Source: Schistosoma haematobium (Eukaryota; Platyhelminthes; Trematoda; Strigeidida; Schistosomatidae). From it: a DNA stretch of 64,000 bases. Every line of letters begins with the position of its first letter. Position 1 is the first letter of the stretch. The notes under the pieces are model-generated. The model was not told the DNA's origin and did no database searches. It saw only the letters and a list, made by a program, of their open reading frames with translations. Made by a program: the position numbers and the translations under genes. The stretch lies in the NCBI RefSeq assembly GCF_000699445.3, contig NW_026137047.1:1-64000 (forward strand). The letters run 5' to 3'. Below are positions 32,901 through 44,818 of the stretch, piece after piece.

Positions 32901-33216
32901 AGGCTCTTCCGGTGTCCCACATTGTACGAACATTCCATGTACCTAAATAAATGGTCGCTCTGGTTGTCAGAAGGAACATCGGACTCGTAACTTCCGAAGG
33001 GATTCGGCTTTCATCATGAGGCGTCATAATTCTTCTAAATGAAGATCTTCTGACTCCCAGGGCAGAGTTTAAGAGGTTTGAATAATTTTTTCTGGTTAGC
33101 GTTTTTTTAGCGAGTTAGTTTTCTACGGGATGGGGACGCTAACCCCATGCTCAACCCTCCTCCTTTATCCGGGCTTGGGACCGGCAGTAGCCCCCGGAGG
33201 GACTCCAGGCGGAGTT
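29999..33216 (-). mobile_element. Full-length RTE-clade LINE with target duplication
   Basis: The 12-base AATTGCCCTACT flanks the element at 29987-29998 and 33217-33228, marking a complete insertion of about 3.2 kb in minus orientation. The 3' end is a short TAAG tetranucleotide run (CTTA on the plus strand, about 29998-30017), typical of RTE elements, which lack poly(A). About 190 bases of GC-richer 5' leader precede the coding region. Schistosome relatives are the SR2/SR3/Perere-3 group; the exact family was not resolved. Confidence 0.92.
30010..33027 (-). pseudogene. RTE endonuclease/reverse transcriptase, three stops
   Basis: A single frame runs from ATG at 33027 to TAA inside the 3' repeat at 30010. 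Stop codons interrupt it at about 31885 (TGA), 31123 (TAG) and 30919 (TAA). The first ~380 codons are an apurinic-type endonuclease: LGTWNVRTMW, catalytic Glu in ISETHW, MGDFNAKVG and ASDHHLL are all intact. The reverse transcriptase follows, with GKAAGPDNIPAEALK, the fingers motif NYRGITLLS, AGFRKDRSC and an intact LDFADDLAL active site. The C-terminus contains IGHTLRKAP and [19 protein letters not shown]. No frameshift was found between these parts, so the copy is fairly young. The changes look like single-base substitutions. Confidence 0.92.
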
Positions 33217-33228
33217 AATTGCCCTACT

Positions 33229-33599
33229 AGCTCCAAGATATTCAAGTTAAGAAAAATGATGATGAAGTGTAATGTTTAGACGTACCGGAAAGAAACTTCG
33301 TCCGTTTAGTGTGTAAAGGACCCATATTCGGGACTAGTTTTTAGTAAAATTCTAAATTTTTGCATTAAAATTCACAGTAATCGTATACTTTTTCCGTTTG
33401 TCGAGTAATGTTCACAAGACTAGAATTGGTATGAGGTGAGTCAACAACACTTTTCAATGTGTTTAGGAGTAATAAATAGATGTGGAAGTATAAGTACAAA
33501 ATTCCTCTCGCAATTTTGACTCTGCATATGACAACCAAATGAAATGAAGCGGGAAATATTATTTATACTTACGCGCTCGTTTCAAAGAGGCAGTGATTT
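33229..33599. other. Spacer between RTE and CR1
   Basis: It may include part of the CR1 5' leader; the CR1 start cannot be fixed from this one copy. Confidence 0.4.
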
Positions 33600-33746
33600 T
33601 TGTACTTGTTGTGATTATACTTGCTTTTGGTACTTACTGCACCAAAAGCATTCTTGGTCTGTTTTAACTAAAAGTACTTTGGTTAAAGTTTGAAATTTTT
33701 TGCTAAATTTTGTCCTAGGTACCTGTTTATACTCCTAGACTAACAC

Positions 33747-35100
33747 TTGTGTTCACATTGTGATCATTGTGTGTTTTTAAAGCTTTTAAATCTAATTACA
33801 ATAGTTGGTAAGACTCACAAATGTGGGCAACCAAATTGTTTGTTCCCCGTTGAGGAGGGAATGCAGTGTGATGACTGTAAAAAGTGGTACAACAAAATGT
33901 GTACACGCCTAAGTCCGATGGCATACAAAAGATGCTCGAAGCCTAACTCTCATTGGCTTTGTATGTTCTGCCGTACGGATAAAAAGGTACTAATTCAGGA
34001 GGCTATGGGCCTATTGGCTTTGGCCTGCAAGAAAAACGATGACACATGCGCTGACAACACCGGCACTGACAGTGACGATTGTGTCAGTGTAGTACCTGCT
34101 GTTAGGCGACGTCTCAAACAACCGACTCTGACAGGCGCAAAAGTGAGATCGCCGTTAACATTAACAAGGGGGGTAATACCATCTGGTACTGACATTGATA
34201 ACAATGCACCTTTAGTGGGAACCGACGAACTGGATAAAACCATCACCGTTCCAAATAGTCCCAATGTCCTGAGGGATGAAAAATGGACTACGGTACGTAG
34301 GAAACGAAACGAAAGGAAAAAAGCTGTAGACAGTACACAGGTAGTTAGTAACTCGCTGATGGACTCTCATTGTGAGTCACATACTGCACTACCAAAATCT
34401 GATGGTAAGAGTGAAACCCATCCTGGCGTGACTGAGAAGAAAAATCAAATAACAGCTAAAACTAATGACTGTTTACTTGATAAGTCCTTGGTGGACTCTC
34501 AGACCAATCCGCCAAAGCTCCAAAGTAAAGCTTCGTCTAACACTGTTGTGAGTCACTCACAGGACTCTGTCACATTAAAAACTAATCGTAAGATACCAGT
34601 AGTTAATATACAGGATCTATCGTCACGGCCGAAGGCTGTTAACACAATTTCAAAGGAAGCTAAACCCCTTCCTAGTTTAATTATTTGGAATCTAGAGGAG
34701 TCGAAAGATAACGATCCTGCTAGAAGACATACACATGACCTGCAGTTAGTGGAGTCTGTGGTAAGAAATGTGCTACCTTAAGAGGGTACATATTACAAAA
34801 GTAATACGACTTGGTAAATGGGTTGGAGGCGAGACCCAACCAAGAAGAATCCTGAAGCTGGTTCTCGGGAGTTTCGAAGAAAGAGACATTATTGAAAAAC
34901 GCACCAAAAACTCGTGACTCAAATATCCGTATTCGACCAGATTGACCGCTTGAGGATCGAATCAAGTGGAAGAATGCTCTTACGGAGTTGAGGACTCGCA
35001 AATTAAATGGCGAAAATAACCTTACCTTTAAGGGTTTTCGGGTAGTCAGGTCTTGGAAGCCAATGCTTCCGAGGCCTGTATGGGTAGAACGATTGATTGC
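33747..35100 (+). pseudogene. CR1 ORF1 with PHD-type finger, frameshifted
   Basis: Open for about 340 codons to TAA near 34779. The N-terminal finger has the spacing CGQPNCLFPVEEGMQCDDC, KWYN, then C...C pairs ending SHWLCMFCR, a PHD-like cysteine/histidine pattern typical of CR1 ORF1 proteins. A long Ser/Thr-rich linker follows. After the stop the homologous C-terminal part continues in other frames (RLGKWVGGETQPRR, then KWKNALTELRTRKLNGEN and FKGFRVVRSWKP), so frameshifts have split it. The ORF1 protein is thought to bind the element RNA. No ATG is present at the beginning of the open segment. Confidence 0.75.
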
Positions 35101-37885
35101 CAAAACACCTTAAGCGTGTGCTACACGAACGCTCGTAGTCTTAGAAATAAAACGTCCGAGCTAAGTCTGATGGTGGAAGAATTATGTCCCGATATAATCG
35201 TTGTTACAGAAACTTGGTTCACAGTGAATATAGACTGTTCTCCGTTCATTGCAGGCTATATCTGTATTAGAAGTGACAGAGTTTCAAGTCGCAAAGGGGG
35301 AGGTATAATATTATACGTTAGGGATCACTTTCGTATACAATCAATAATATCGGAGGCTCGTATCAGTGGCACATGTGAGGTTGCGTGTTGTAAGATTAGA
35401 TCTAGAAGTGGTTTCATGACTATAGGAGGAATATGCCGTAGGCCGTTTTGTCTTGCTGACGACTTCATCCTAAGACACATCTGTTCTTGGAGTATGGCAG
35501 AATGTTGTCTCATCATTGGAGGCTTCAACGCACCGCATATCAACTGGATAGAGCTTACAGCTCCAGGTAGTGGTTTCGATAGCGACCTTTTATCTACCGT
35601 TATTCAGTGTGCACTTGTACAATGTATCACAAAACCGACACATATTGATTTCAATCATGATCCGTCACTGCTAGACCTCGCCCTCACCCACCACTGTGAG
35701 GATGTCTTTGATATTCGGCACCTTCCCCCACTAGTGAACAGTGATGACGTTGTAATTCACTTTAAGTTTAGGACACCTGGTATACAATTCGTATCTGCTC
35801 CACCCCGTCCCAATATCTGGCGAGCCAATATTCTGGCAATCAGAAACTGTGCTATCTCGACTGATCGGTCGGTCGACGCGGATGGATTGATCGAAGATGA
35901 ATGAAATAAGTTTAAGGCTACATTCGAGTCCGTAACGTCGCCGTTTATCCCATGATCAGCACGTAAGCTAGCACACTGCCCTCCATGGATTAATAGGGAA
36001 ACCCGTAAGCTGTTAAAGCGTAGGAAACATTTCTGGGACTTATTCTTGTTGACAGGTCATGAACCATTTAAGCGTTTGTACAAAAATTCCGTAATATCTG
36101 TAAGAAAACCATAGCCAAATCCCGTACCACTTACGAACGACAGTTAGTATATGATAGCCGTACTTGTCCGAAACGATTGTTTTCGTATGTTAAACGGCGG
36201 ACGAAACGTAGTGCTGGTATTCCCCGTTACTGTTACACGAAAATTCAGAATTACTAGCTGAATCAGATCGAGCAAAAGCTGAGACTTTTTCAAACTATTT
36301 TAGCGAAGTCTTCTCTACGTTTATTGTAACAAATACTTGTCCCACTCACACCGAGATACCAACCATGGAATCTGTACAGGTGACTGACGAAACTGTCCTT
36401 CCGTTGATAACTAACCTCAAACCTGGTAAGGCACCGGGCCCTGATGGGTTACATCCACGGTTGCTGTCATCTCTTGCGGACATTATTTCAAAACCGCTTG
36501 CGACACTCTTCAACATGTCCCTTTCACTCGCTCAACTCCCTAAAGATTGGAAGGACGCTATAGTCAGTCCTATATTTAAGGACGGTCAGAGACATATAGT
36601 ATCTAACTACCGGCCTGTTAGTCTAACTAGCATAGTCGTTAAGTTACTTGAAAAGTTAATTCGGGTTAGGTTGCTAAGTCACATAGATTCACACGATCTG
36701 TTAGCTCCTGAGCAACACGGATTTCGTAACAAGCGTTCATGCTTGACAAACTTGCTTATTGCGAGGGAGGATTGAACAGCAGCCCTAGATAACGGTCTGT
36801 CGGTCGATGTAATATTCACAGATTTTAGCAAAGCATTTGACAAGGTTCCACACGTAGGTCTCATGCAGAAGCTCACGAGCTTCGGAATAATAGGTACTGT
36901 ACATGAGTGGATAGGAAATTTCTTATGTGACCGCAGACAGAGAGCGAGGGTCAACGGAACGCTATCCGATTGGAAACCGGTCAAAAGTGGTGTACCCCAA
37001 GGCACCATTTTAGGCCCCCTGCTGTTCCTTCTCTACGTTAATGAGTTACCGCTGTTACTTAGGTCGTCGACATTATTGTTTGAGGATGATGTAAAAATCT
37101 GGAGAACGATAAAAAGTGCGGCTGATCATGTGGATCTTCATGCTGACTTAGACGATTTAGTTAGATGAGCTCGAGAGTGGGGCTTAGAAATCAATTCTAG
37201 GAAGAATGTGCTAATGCACATCGGTCACGGTAATAATTACCGTTACACTATTGAAAGTAAACTTCTTCCATGCGTTCAAGAGCATAAAGACTTAGGAGTA
37301 GTATTAAGTCATGATTTAAAAACAACTACGCATTGCAAAACAGACGCTGTCAAAGGTTTTCGTCAGTTATGGTCACTTCGCCGAGCGTTCAAGTCTTTTG
37401 ATGAGGAAACGTTTCGAATTTTATATCCCACCTATGTAAGACCACACTTAGAGTACTGTACTAAGGCAGCTAGCCCGTGTCTGGTAAAATATACCAACTC
37501 CCTTGAGCGTGTCCAGCGTGTGGGAACGAAATTAGTGAAGGGTCTTTCTAGACTCCCTTACGATGAGCGTTTAAAACGCCTAAATCTTTTCCCCTTGTCG
37601 TATCGTAGGACACGAGGTAACCTTATACTGGCATTTCGTATCTTTAATTATGATTTGGGTGTTAATATGTCTTATCTTTTTGCTCCCTGCAGCACTAATA
37701 ATCTCCGAGGTCATAGCAAGAAGGTTCATAAACCACGATCTAATAAACTTAAAGTGGGGTCCCGTTTTTCTCATCGAGTAGTCAATGATTGGAACGCCTT
37801 ACCCGAACAAGTGGTATCAGCCCCATCAGTGAATACTTTCAAGGAAAAGCTGGACCTTCACTGGAAAGCAGTGGGTCAGGATTAA
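35053..37885 (+). pseudogene. CR1 ORF2 endonuclease/reverse transcriptase, broken
   Basis: The endonuclease part (35053-35904) has CYTNARSLRNK and the catalytic Glu in VVTETWF. The GDFN motif has become GGFN and the SDH motif NSDD, so the nuclease should be dead. The reverse transcriptase lies in another frame from 36365: KPGKAPGPDGLHPR, NYRPVSLTSI, HGFRNKRSC, TDFSKAFDKVPH, GVPQGTILGPLLF and LLFEDDVKIW (FADD altered to FEDD). Stops at about 36773 and 37166 replace what look like Trp codons. The C-terminal domain ends at TAA 37883-37885 after LDLHWKAVGQD. Confidence 0.88.
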
Positions 37886-38005
37886 TACAGGTTCATCAAC
37901 CTATTATCCTTATTACTGAAGACTGAAGACTGATCATGAATATTGAAGGGAGTGTTTCGTTCTCTGTCATTTTTGCTGGCTGATGGGAAAAATGAAAAGT
38001 TTTCT

Positions 38006-38029
38006 ATGATGGAAACGCCATTCCATCAT
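38006..38029. repeat. Small perfect hairpin
   Basis: ATGATGGAA at 38006-38014 is repeated as its complement at 38021-38029 around a 6-base loop. Function unknown. Confidence 0.6.
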
Positions 38030-38161
38030 GGCAGTGTAGTGCACTCAGCAACGACGGAAGAAAAATACAACATAGAGAATGTCATTCATACAGTCTAAAT
38101 TATTCGAAAATATCTAGAACCGACAAGCTAAATAAGCGAATAAAATACCGATACTGCTGAA

Positions 38162-39815
38162 TACGATTTATTTTATTTTATTTGAACACACAAAAATTGG
38201 TACAAGAGTGCGCCAAATATATATGCGTTACACAAAACAATTAGAATTTAAAGAGAAGGAAAAAGAAAAAAAGGTAAGGAGGGTAAAAAAGAGAACAATA
38301 GTGGAGAGATTGGTGTAAGGTAGTGTAATAATAATAGTGGTAATAATGGGGGAACGGAAAGGTACAATCAGAAGAAATCTTTCAGGTAAAGGAGACAGAA
38401 CCACTTTTTATGAAGAAAGTAAAAGAAGGTTACAGCAGGATCGCCACTGGCTTCTATTCTGAGCCATATTTGATAACGTCTCTAGCCACTGTGTAGCACC
38501 ATCTCTCGGACCCCAACCAGGGAGTCGTGAAGGACCAACACAAGCCAGTCCTTTGCAGCTTTCTTTCATGCCACGACACCATGTCATGCACTGACCACCT
38601 CTCCGCTTCTTCCAACCAGTCTCAGCGTCGGCAAATAATGCACGACGTGCAATTCTCTGGGACGACATTCGTAGAACATGTCCAAGCCACCAAAGTCGAT
38701 GTTTCAAGATGGTGACACCAATTGAATTATCATCTCTGTGCCCGAACACACGATGCCGAACCTCTGCATTACTGACATGATGTTGCCACTGAATGTCAGC
38801 AATCCTTCGGAGACAGCGATGATCAAACACAGAGAGTCGTCTAACATCCTCAACTCGGAGAGGCCAGGTTTCACAAGCATGGAGCGAAACTGCTCTCACC
38901 GACGCGTTGTAGATCCGACCTTTTACAGCCAGACTAACATCACGAAGGCGTCAAAGATGGCCCAGATTGGCATAAGCCGCTCTGGCTTTCATTATACGTC
39001 CATTGATATCATCACTCACACCCCCACCAGCACTTATGCAGCTACCCAGATACACGAACTTCTCAACTACTTCTATCTGCTCACCATCCAGGGTGAGTAC
39101 AGGATTGGAATCCTGCCAGTCTTGTAGGAGTACTTTGCACTTCGAAGGTGCAAAGCACATACCATACCTACGGACACTGATTGCCAACTGATTAAGTGCG
39201 GATTGTATGGCTTGGGCATTATCGCACAGTAAGACAATATCATCCGCATACTCAAGGTCGAGTAGTCTTTCTCCAGGCAACGGATTCACACAGCCATTAC
39301 TTACATTCATCAGAGCTGTTTCCAGAATGTCATCGACAGCAAAGTTGAGGAGGAATGGTGAGATTGGGCAACCCCGTCTAACCCCACTGCTCGAATGGAA
39401 CAATGGAGAGAGGTGGTTGTATGCCCTCACTCTGCATGAGGCGTTTTTATATAGGGCTTTTAAGATGTTAATAGACTTCTCAGACACACCCTTCTTCAAT
39501 AGACCATCCCAGAGAATAGTCCTGTCCAACGAATTGAAGGCAGCCCTGATGTCAAGAAACACTACGATTGTTGGCCTTTGATAAGTATGACAGTGTTCTA
39601 ACGTTTGGTGGAGGGTGAAGATATGATCAATACATCCTCGACCAGAACGAAACCCAGCCTGCTCCTCGCGAGTCAATCTTTCTCGGGTTTTGAACAACCT
39701 ACGAAGTATGACGGAAGCCAATAGCTTGGACGCAATCGGAAGTAGACTTATCCCCCGATAGTTGTTACAGGAACGACGTGAACCCTTTTTAAAGATAGGA
39801 ACAACTATCGACTCA
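38162..39815 (-). mobile_element. 5'-truncated RTE-type LINE, second family
   Basis: Minus-strand copy starting within the RT fingers near 39815 and ending in a TAAAAT/AAATAAA-rich tail near 38162. The last ~90 bases (with TTGTACCAATTTTTGTGTG) match the arms of the 0.6-kb repeats at 22554 and 59285. A fragment of the same LINE family lies at 49440-49760. Confidence 0.85.
38408..39812 (-). pseudogene. RTE-type reverse transcriptase, one stop
   Basis: One frame from about 39812 to 38408 with a single stop at 38951-38953 (TGA after NLGHL). Motifs in order are NYRGISLLPIASKLLA, AGFRSGRGCIDHIFTLHQ, FLDIRAAFNSLDR, GVRRGCPISPFLLNFAVDD and the active site LEYADDIVLL. The C-terminal domain has HACETWPLR and LWWLGHVLRM. 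The endonuclease domain is absent through 5' truncation. Apart from the stop, the RT is well preserved. Confidence 0.88.
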
Positions 39816-39819
39816 TTCC

Positions 39820-40929
39820 TTTATGTTAGTACACTCTACGATACACTTAGGTAACTCGTAAACGTGAAATTTACTCCCAGCCGTGTGACGAGTGTTGTTA
39901 CATACACTAGTCAACATTATTATTATTATTATTATTATTATTCACAAACATCTTATGGGTACATAAGTGTTCCGAAGAAACAATTTCGGGTTTCTTCAAA
40001 AAATGCAATAGTACACTATTTTCAATAATGTCAGCATTATACTTGCCATTTAAAAAAAATTGGAGCAATAATAGTAGAATATTAATAATAATAAATCGGG
40101 TCTGTGTAATTGAGAAGAATATTGAATTGAGTTTAAAGAAGGAAATGGAGAAAATAAGGGAATAGAAATAAAGGAGACGTGAAATACGCAAACAGTTTAA
40201 TTGGCGTGTTTATGAACATAAAACAAGAACAAACAACTATGTATATACCGTCAAATTAGTAACAAAAAATAATTAGGAAAAAACAACTTATTATTGTAGT
40301 AAGATATGACGCTAGAATAAATGTTTGTGCAGTTATAGTTTAGAGTGATGCTATGAAAGTTGCAATTAAATGAAAGGATAATAAAATATCAATATGTATG
40401 AGTCATATATGCATAGTGAAGATAAAACGGTTCTGAGAATTTAATTTAAGTGTAACACAAGTTATTGTTTTAATTACAAACTTCGTAATCTTAAGAATAA
40501 TATTTATTTAGGGGGAAAGAAGAGAGAAAAGAAGTGGACACTTAGTGAAAAGTTTTGATCCATGATAAGAATAATAATTGTGTAATGAATATCAACCTCA
40601 CAAGGAAACCATCAATTGAAAAAATAAAATACAAATCCGTTAAAGCACTCGGATGAATACATTTAGATTTATGTAATAGTATACAGAGTGAAACCGGGTA
40701 TTAGTATAAATATTTGTGCAATAATAATTAAGATTGATGTTATGAAATTCAAAATTGATTTTAAAGGACAATCTGGAGTTAAATATGTTTAGAAGGATAA
40801 GAAGATACAAAAAGAATATCTAATGTGTCGGGGAACTAATAATGATATTAATAACGGTAATAATGATAAACATGAACATAAGCAGACTTCATATATTAAG
40901 ATAAAGAGAAATAAAACAAGATAGATGTG
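39820..40929. other. AT-rich DNA with ATT microsatellite
   Basis: An (ATT)n tract runs from about 39915 to 39942. No coding sequence is supportable in the remainder. Confidence 0.6.
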
Positions 40930-43290
40930 AAAAGATTTAAAGGTTTTATTTTGCTTTTCAAGCAATCAAATGGATGATGGACCTTGTTTGTATAAATCAT
41001 TATTGAATACATTGATATTCAATAGGTGACATAATCCACTTTCGGAAAGAAAATCTTCAAGCAGACTTCTGAACCGGGTTGTAGTTTCACTGCAACGGAG
41101 GTTCACTGGCAGTCTGTTCCACATGGTTGAGTAGCGAATAAGGAAAAAATTCTGACGTAAGTTTGTGTGGGTTCTTGGAATCGCTAGAATATTCTCCTTA
41201 TTGCGTAGATTGTGGGATGATATCGTAAGGTATGAAGGGGTGGATGCCGAGGAGTAGGAAATACCGTTAATAAGCCGGTAGATAAAGGCAAGATTTAATT
41301 TGATACGTCTAATCCAAAGAGGTTCTAAGTTGAGTTGTTGACATCTTTGGTAATAGTCTTTGTTATCGGAATACCCCAGAACAGCTTTGGTGAACTTTCT
41401 TTGAACACCTTCAATTCTAATCAGGTCATTATGTCTACAATTACTGTAAACTAAAATACCATATTCGAGAATGGGTAAGATACATTTTCTGTATGGTAAC
41501 AATCTCGATTAGATATTATTGAAGTTTATCATTATCAATCCGATGAGCTTTCTAGCTTTGGATACTTGAGATATAATGTGTTCAGAAAAGTTCAGACTAT
41601 TGCTATATCTTAAACCCAGGTCGTGAACAGTGTTGAGAGGTTTGAGTGTATGTGTCTGTACAGTCAGATTTAAGTTAAGACAGCGACCAATGTGAATAAA
41701 TCCACTTTTGTCAACATTAAGTGGCATATTCCACGAAATAGTCCATTCGTACAACTTTTTTATTTCCTCTTGGATTACCGCTGAAATATAGCTTTCTTTC
41801 GTGGGAGAAGAGAATTAATAAACTACTTTCAGGTCATCAGCAAAAAGGAAAGGCTTACCATACTGAAAGAGGGAACACACATCATTGATAAAAAGGAGAA
41901 AGAGTAATGGACCAACCACACTTCTTTGTATAACCCCACTGGTTACATTCACAGGTTTAGAGTAGCAAGATCCAAAGCGAACGATTTGGCTACGTTCTTC
42001 TAAAAAAGATTTGAGCCAAGATAAAAGGGGATTCTGTATGCCAAATGAAGAGAGTTTTAAAAGAAGAAGTTTGTGTGAGACACTGTCGAAAGCCTTACTG
42101 AAATCGAAGTAAAGAACTATCACTGACTGACCAACATCTCTTCTCTGGGTAATTTGATCAAAAAAACTCCAGGTGTGATGTGAAACATGAGCGTTTAGTC
42201 ATAAACCCGTGTTGGGATGGGCTGATCAGACTAGCCGAAAGTAAAAATGGTAGTAGCTGTTTGTGGATGATTTTTTCCATGGTTCTTGAGGGCACGATGT
42301 CAAATTAATTGGCCTATAGTTAATAATATCACTACGTGGTCGTGTTTTGAATCTAGGGGTGATAAGGGATGTTTTCCATACAGATGGATAGGTCCCATAT
42401 TCCATAGATAGATTGAAAAGCTTCAAACAAAATAGTGGAAATTCTCTACTTCCATATTTCACAAATGATGAAGGTATCCCGTCAGGTCCACCATCATAAG
42501 ACTTTTTCAGGGCAGCTATGGCCTGCTTGATGTTGGAGGGTGTAAAATCAATTTTCGACAGATGTCTGGATGTCAGCATTGGAAATGTAATGATGTAGTT
42601 TTCAGTCCCAGTTTTGTAGCACTGCGAGAAGTGCTTTCTGAATTGTTCGCATATAGTATTCGGGTCGTTAACAATGCTTCCGTTAACTATGAAGAATTTA
42701 GTCGTACCAAGGGAATTTGACTTTACACGGGATTTAAAAAGTCGAAGTATTGATAGTTCTGGGCTTTTACTACGTAGAGCTTTATTTTCTATATTCATGA
42801 AATACTTACGTTTAGATGAAGCATTTCTGTCGATTAATTTAATTATACTTTGAAGTGCATACACATCATTCTGCTCATAGTAGCGGTATTTTAATTTCCT
42901 CAGCTTTCTTTTAAAAGTATTTTGGCCCCTATTAGCATTATAAGCCACACGGCCAATAACTGGAGCAGTGCGGTCAAGACAATATATCAGGTTGTGGTAT
43001 AGATTGGAAAGCGCAATGTCAACATTATTTGCGGTAAAATAAGTTTCCCATGGTAAACATTGAATGAGAGTTTCAGTCCGTTTCCATGTTTGTTGATCAA
43101 AATGTCTGCTCTGGTACGTCATTGAAGCTTTAGAGTTCAATTGTATGGCGTTTAAAGAGTGAATAATACTCAATACAATTCTATGGTCACTCATAAAAAA
43201 CTCATGACTGGTATGCACTGAGATAGAGTCTATGTCGATTGAGTAGAAAACGTAGCTGATCAGTTGCATGCAACCCATATATGCTGGTGA
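40930..43290 (-). mobile_element. CR1/Jockey-like LINE, 5'-truncated
   Basis: Minus-strand copy beginning at the end of the endonuclease domain and continuing through the RT and C-terminus. The fragment at 27780-28290 belongs to the same or a close family. Confidence 0.85.
40966..43278 (-). pseudogene. CR1/Jockey-like ORF2 remnant
   Basis: Most of the frame is shared from 43278 to 40966, with stops at about 41815 and 41509 and compensating frameshifts between about 42300 and 42175. Motifs in order: MSDHRIVLSI (end of endonuclease), KKSYDGGPDGIPSSFVK, NYRPINLTS, YFDFSKAFDSVSHKLL, GVIQRSVVGPLLFLLF, LFADDLKVVY (intact active site), then WNMPLNVDKSGF and LPYRKCILPILEYGILVYSN. Schistosome SR1-type elements are the likely relatives. 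Confidence 0.85.
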
Positions 43291-43795
43291 AGAAAAATAA
43301 CACTTGTACTGCTAAAAAAACCCAAAATAAATAGTTATGTGGGTCTTCGACACTGATGCTGACCTCATTAGTTTTACTGGGCACATCTAGCTGAAGGCAC
43401 TCGGTCACGCGTCTACGCCACATCACAAGTGTGTAGGCCGTACTACTCATCCCTTGTAACTGCTGGTCAGCTTAGACCAGACGCTTTTCGACTTATCGAT
43501 AGCTCCCCAAATATATATTTGAACTCCTTCATTTCTGACTTCTGATTTACCGGGTTCGTATACTTCAATTTTAAGGGTATAACATGTAAAGGCGATGCCA
43601 AACTACGAATACCTGTGGCATCTTTACATTATTTATTGTGTCAAAAGTTTATATAAGCAGTTGTAGTTTGTTCAGATACACCTAAAAGGCTGGTATGTAA
43701 AAAACAGAGAGTTTACACAAAGGCAACCATATCTTGCATACTTTGCTTATGAAAAGAGAGAGTTCCAGAACATTACGTGCCACAATTAGGTAATA

Positions 43796-44134
43796 CTAAC
43801 AGTTAACGCAGCAACTAGTTTTCCTAACGAATACGAAATACTGGGAAACATACAAACCTGAAGAAGAAATTCCAGGAAGATAATTTTGTGGCTGGAAATC
43901 ATGTAATGTTTTTGATATAAATGAAAGTGCATGCAATGGTGTAATAATTAGAACATGCGGTGATCCGTATAAACGAGTAATGATCGCACACGTTCCGATT
44001 TCATAGTTATGCTTACTGAAATTAAGAGCGTTTTGCGAATACTCAAACAAGTCAACATCAAATGCAACGAATATATGAGGTTGAAGATGGCACAGGTATT
44101 CAGTGTTTGTCAACGCTTTTACCAGTAACACCTT
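43796..44134 (-). CDS. Probable terminal exon, unrecognised gene
   Basis: A minus-strand segment of 112 codons plus stop (TAG, 43796-43798) follows a good 3' splice site (TTACATTAG). It is followed 160 bases downstream by AATAAA on the minus strand (43637-43632). The segment is conserved-looking and mostly hydrophobic/aromatic, for example HIFVAFDVDLFEYSQNALNF and LYGSPHVLIITPLHALSFI, ending VRKTSCCVNC. No upstream exon was identified before the CCDC177-like gene on the other strand at 44819, so the rest of this gene is missing, lies beyond that gene, or uses short exons I could not join. Family unknown. Confidence 0.5.
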   Translation of the reverse strand, partial: KVLLVKALTNTEYLCHLQPHIFVAFDVDLFEYSQNALNFSKHNYEIGTCAIITRLYGSPHVLIITPLHALSFISKTLHDFQPQNYLPGISSSGLYVSQYFVFVRKTSCCVNC

Positions 44135-44261
44135 CTAATGTAACTCGTACCCACCAAGATAAATCAAAAGACAGAATCGAGGAGATCAGAAGTTGTATTT
44201 GACGATTGCCACTATATCGGAATTGTCTGATCTAGTCTGGCTAGCGATTGCAGTAGATGTT

Positions 44262-44410
44262 GAGCACGGCGTTTCTACACGTGATCTGGTGCGGATGCAT
44301 GACCGAGCGCCTTCAGCTAGGTGAGTCCACTAAAACTAATCTGGTCAGCATCCAGTGTCGAAAACTTACAGAGCTATTTATTTTGGGGATTTATTTACCG
44401 GTACAAGGTA
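44262..44410 (+). repeat. ~150-bp repeat, copy 2
   Basis: Same-orientation partner of 11412-11560 (shared words TGGTGCGGATGC, GACCGAGCGCCTT, AGCTAGGTGAGTCCA). It sits between the minus-strand exon and the start of the CCDC177-like gene. Confidence 0.6.
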
Positions 44411-44818
44411 AAAATTTATTGTTCTCGTTAGTATAATCATGTACGCGCCCCGCGATATATCTCGTTTTCCTCTTCTACTATTTAATTCCTCTTTCAAGTG
44501 TCAGTTCATCTTATATTTGTTTACAGAACACTAAATGTACTGAAAATGAACATTTGACATTGAAACAGAGTGTTTATGCTCACTTCAGTCAAAAGTCTCG
44601 CCTACAATAGAACGTGAGTTCTAATATTCCAAATATTTTATAAGTAACTGCTATGTGGATAAAATATTTAAAACAATTCTTAAGGTCACTGGTATTTTTC
44701 GAATTGGTTGTCACGGACGCGGTAACAGGTTCGACGTTTTCACAAATAAAGAGTGGTTTGTTATTAACAAGTCGTATTCAGTGCATTTTTCCTCAGTTTT
44801 TTCCTCAATTCAAAATTG

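Larger units (their letters stand above)
33600..37935 (+). mobile_element. CR1-clade LINE, near full length, inactive
   Basis: Plus-strand element with the usual CR1 order: ORF1 with a zinc/PHD-type finger, then ORF2 with endonuclease and reverse transcriptase, then a short 3' end. The 3' end carries a tandem ACTGAAG run (about 37913-37932), as CR1 elements end in short repeats instead of poly(A). A 5'-truncated relative, nearly identical over the shared part, lies at 51966-52399. The 5' boundary is approximate. Confidence 0.85.
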
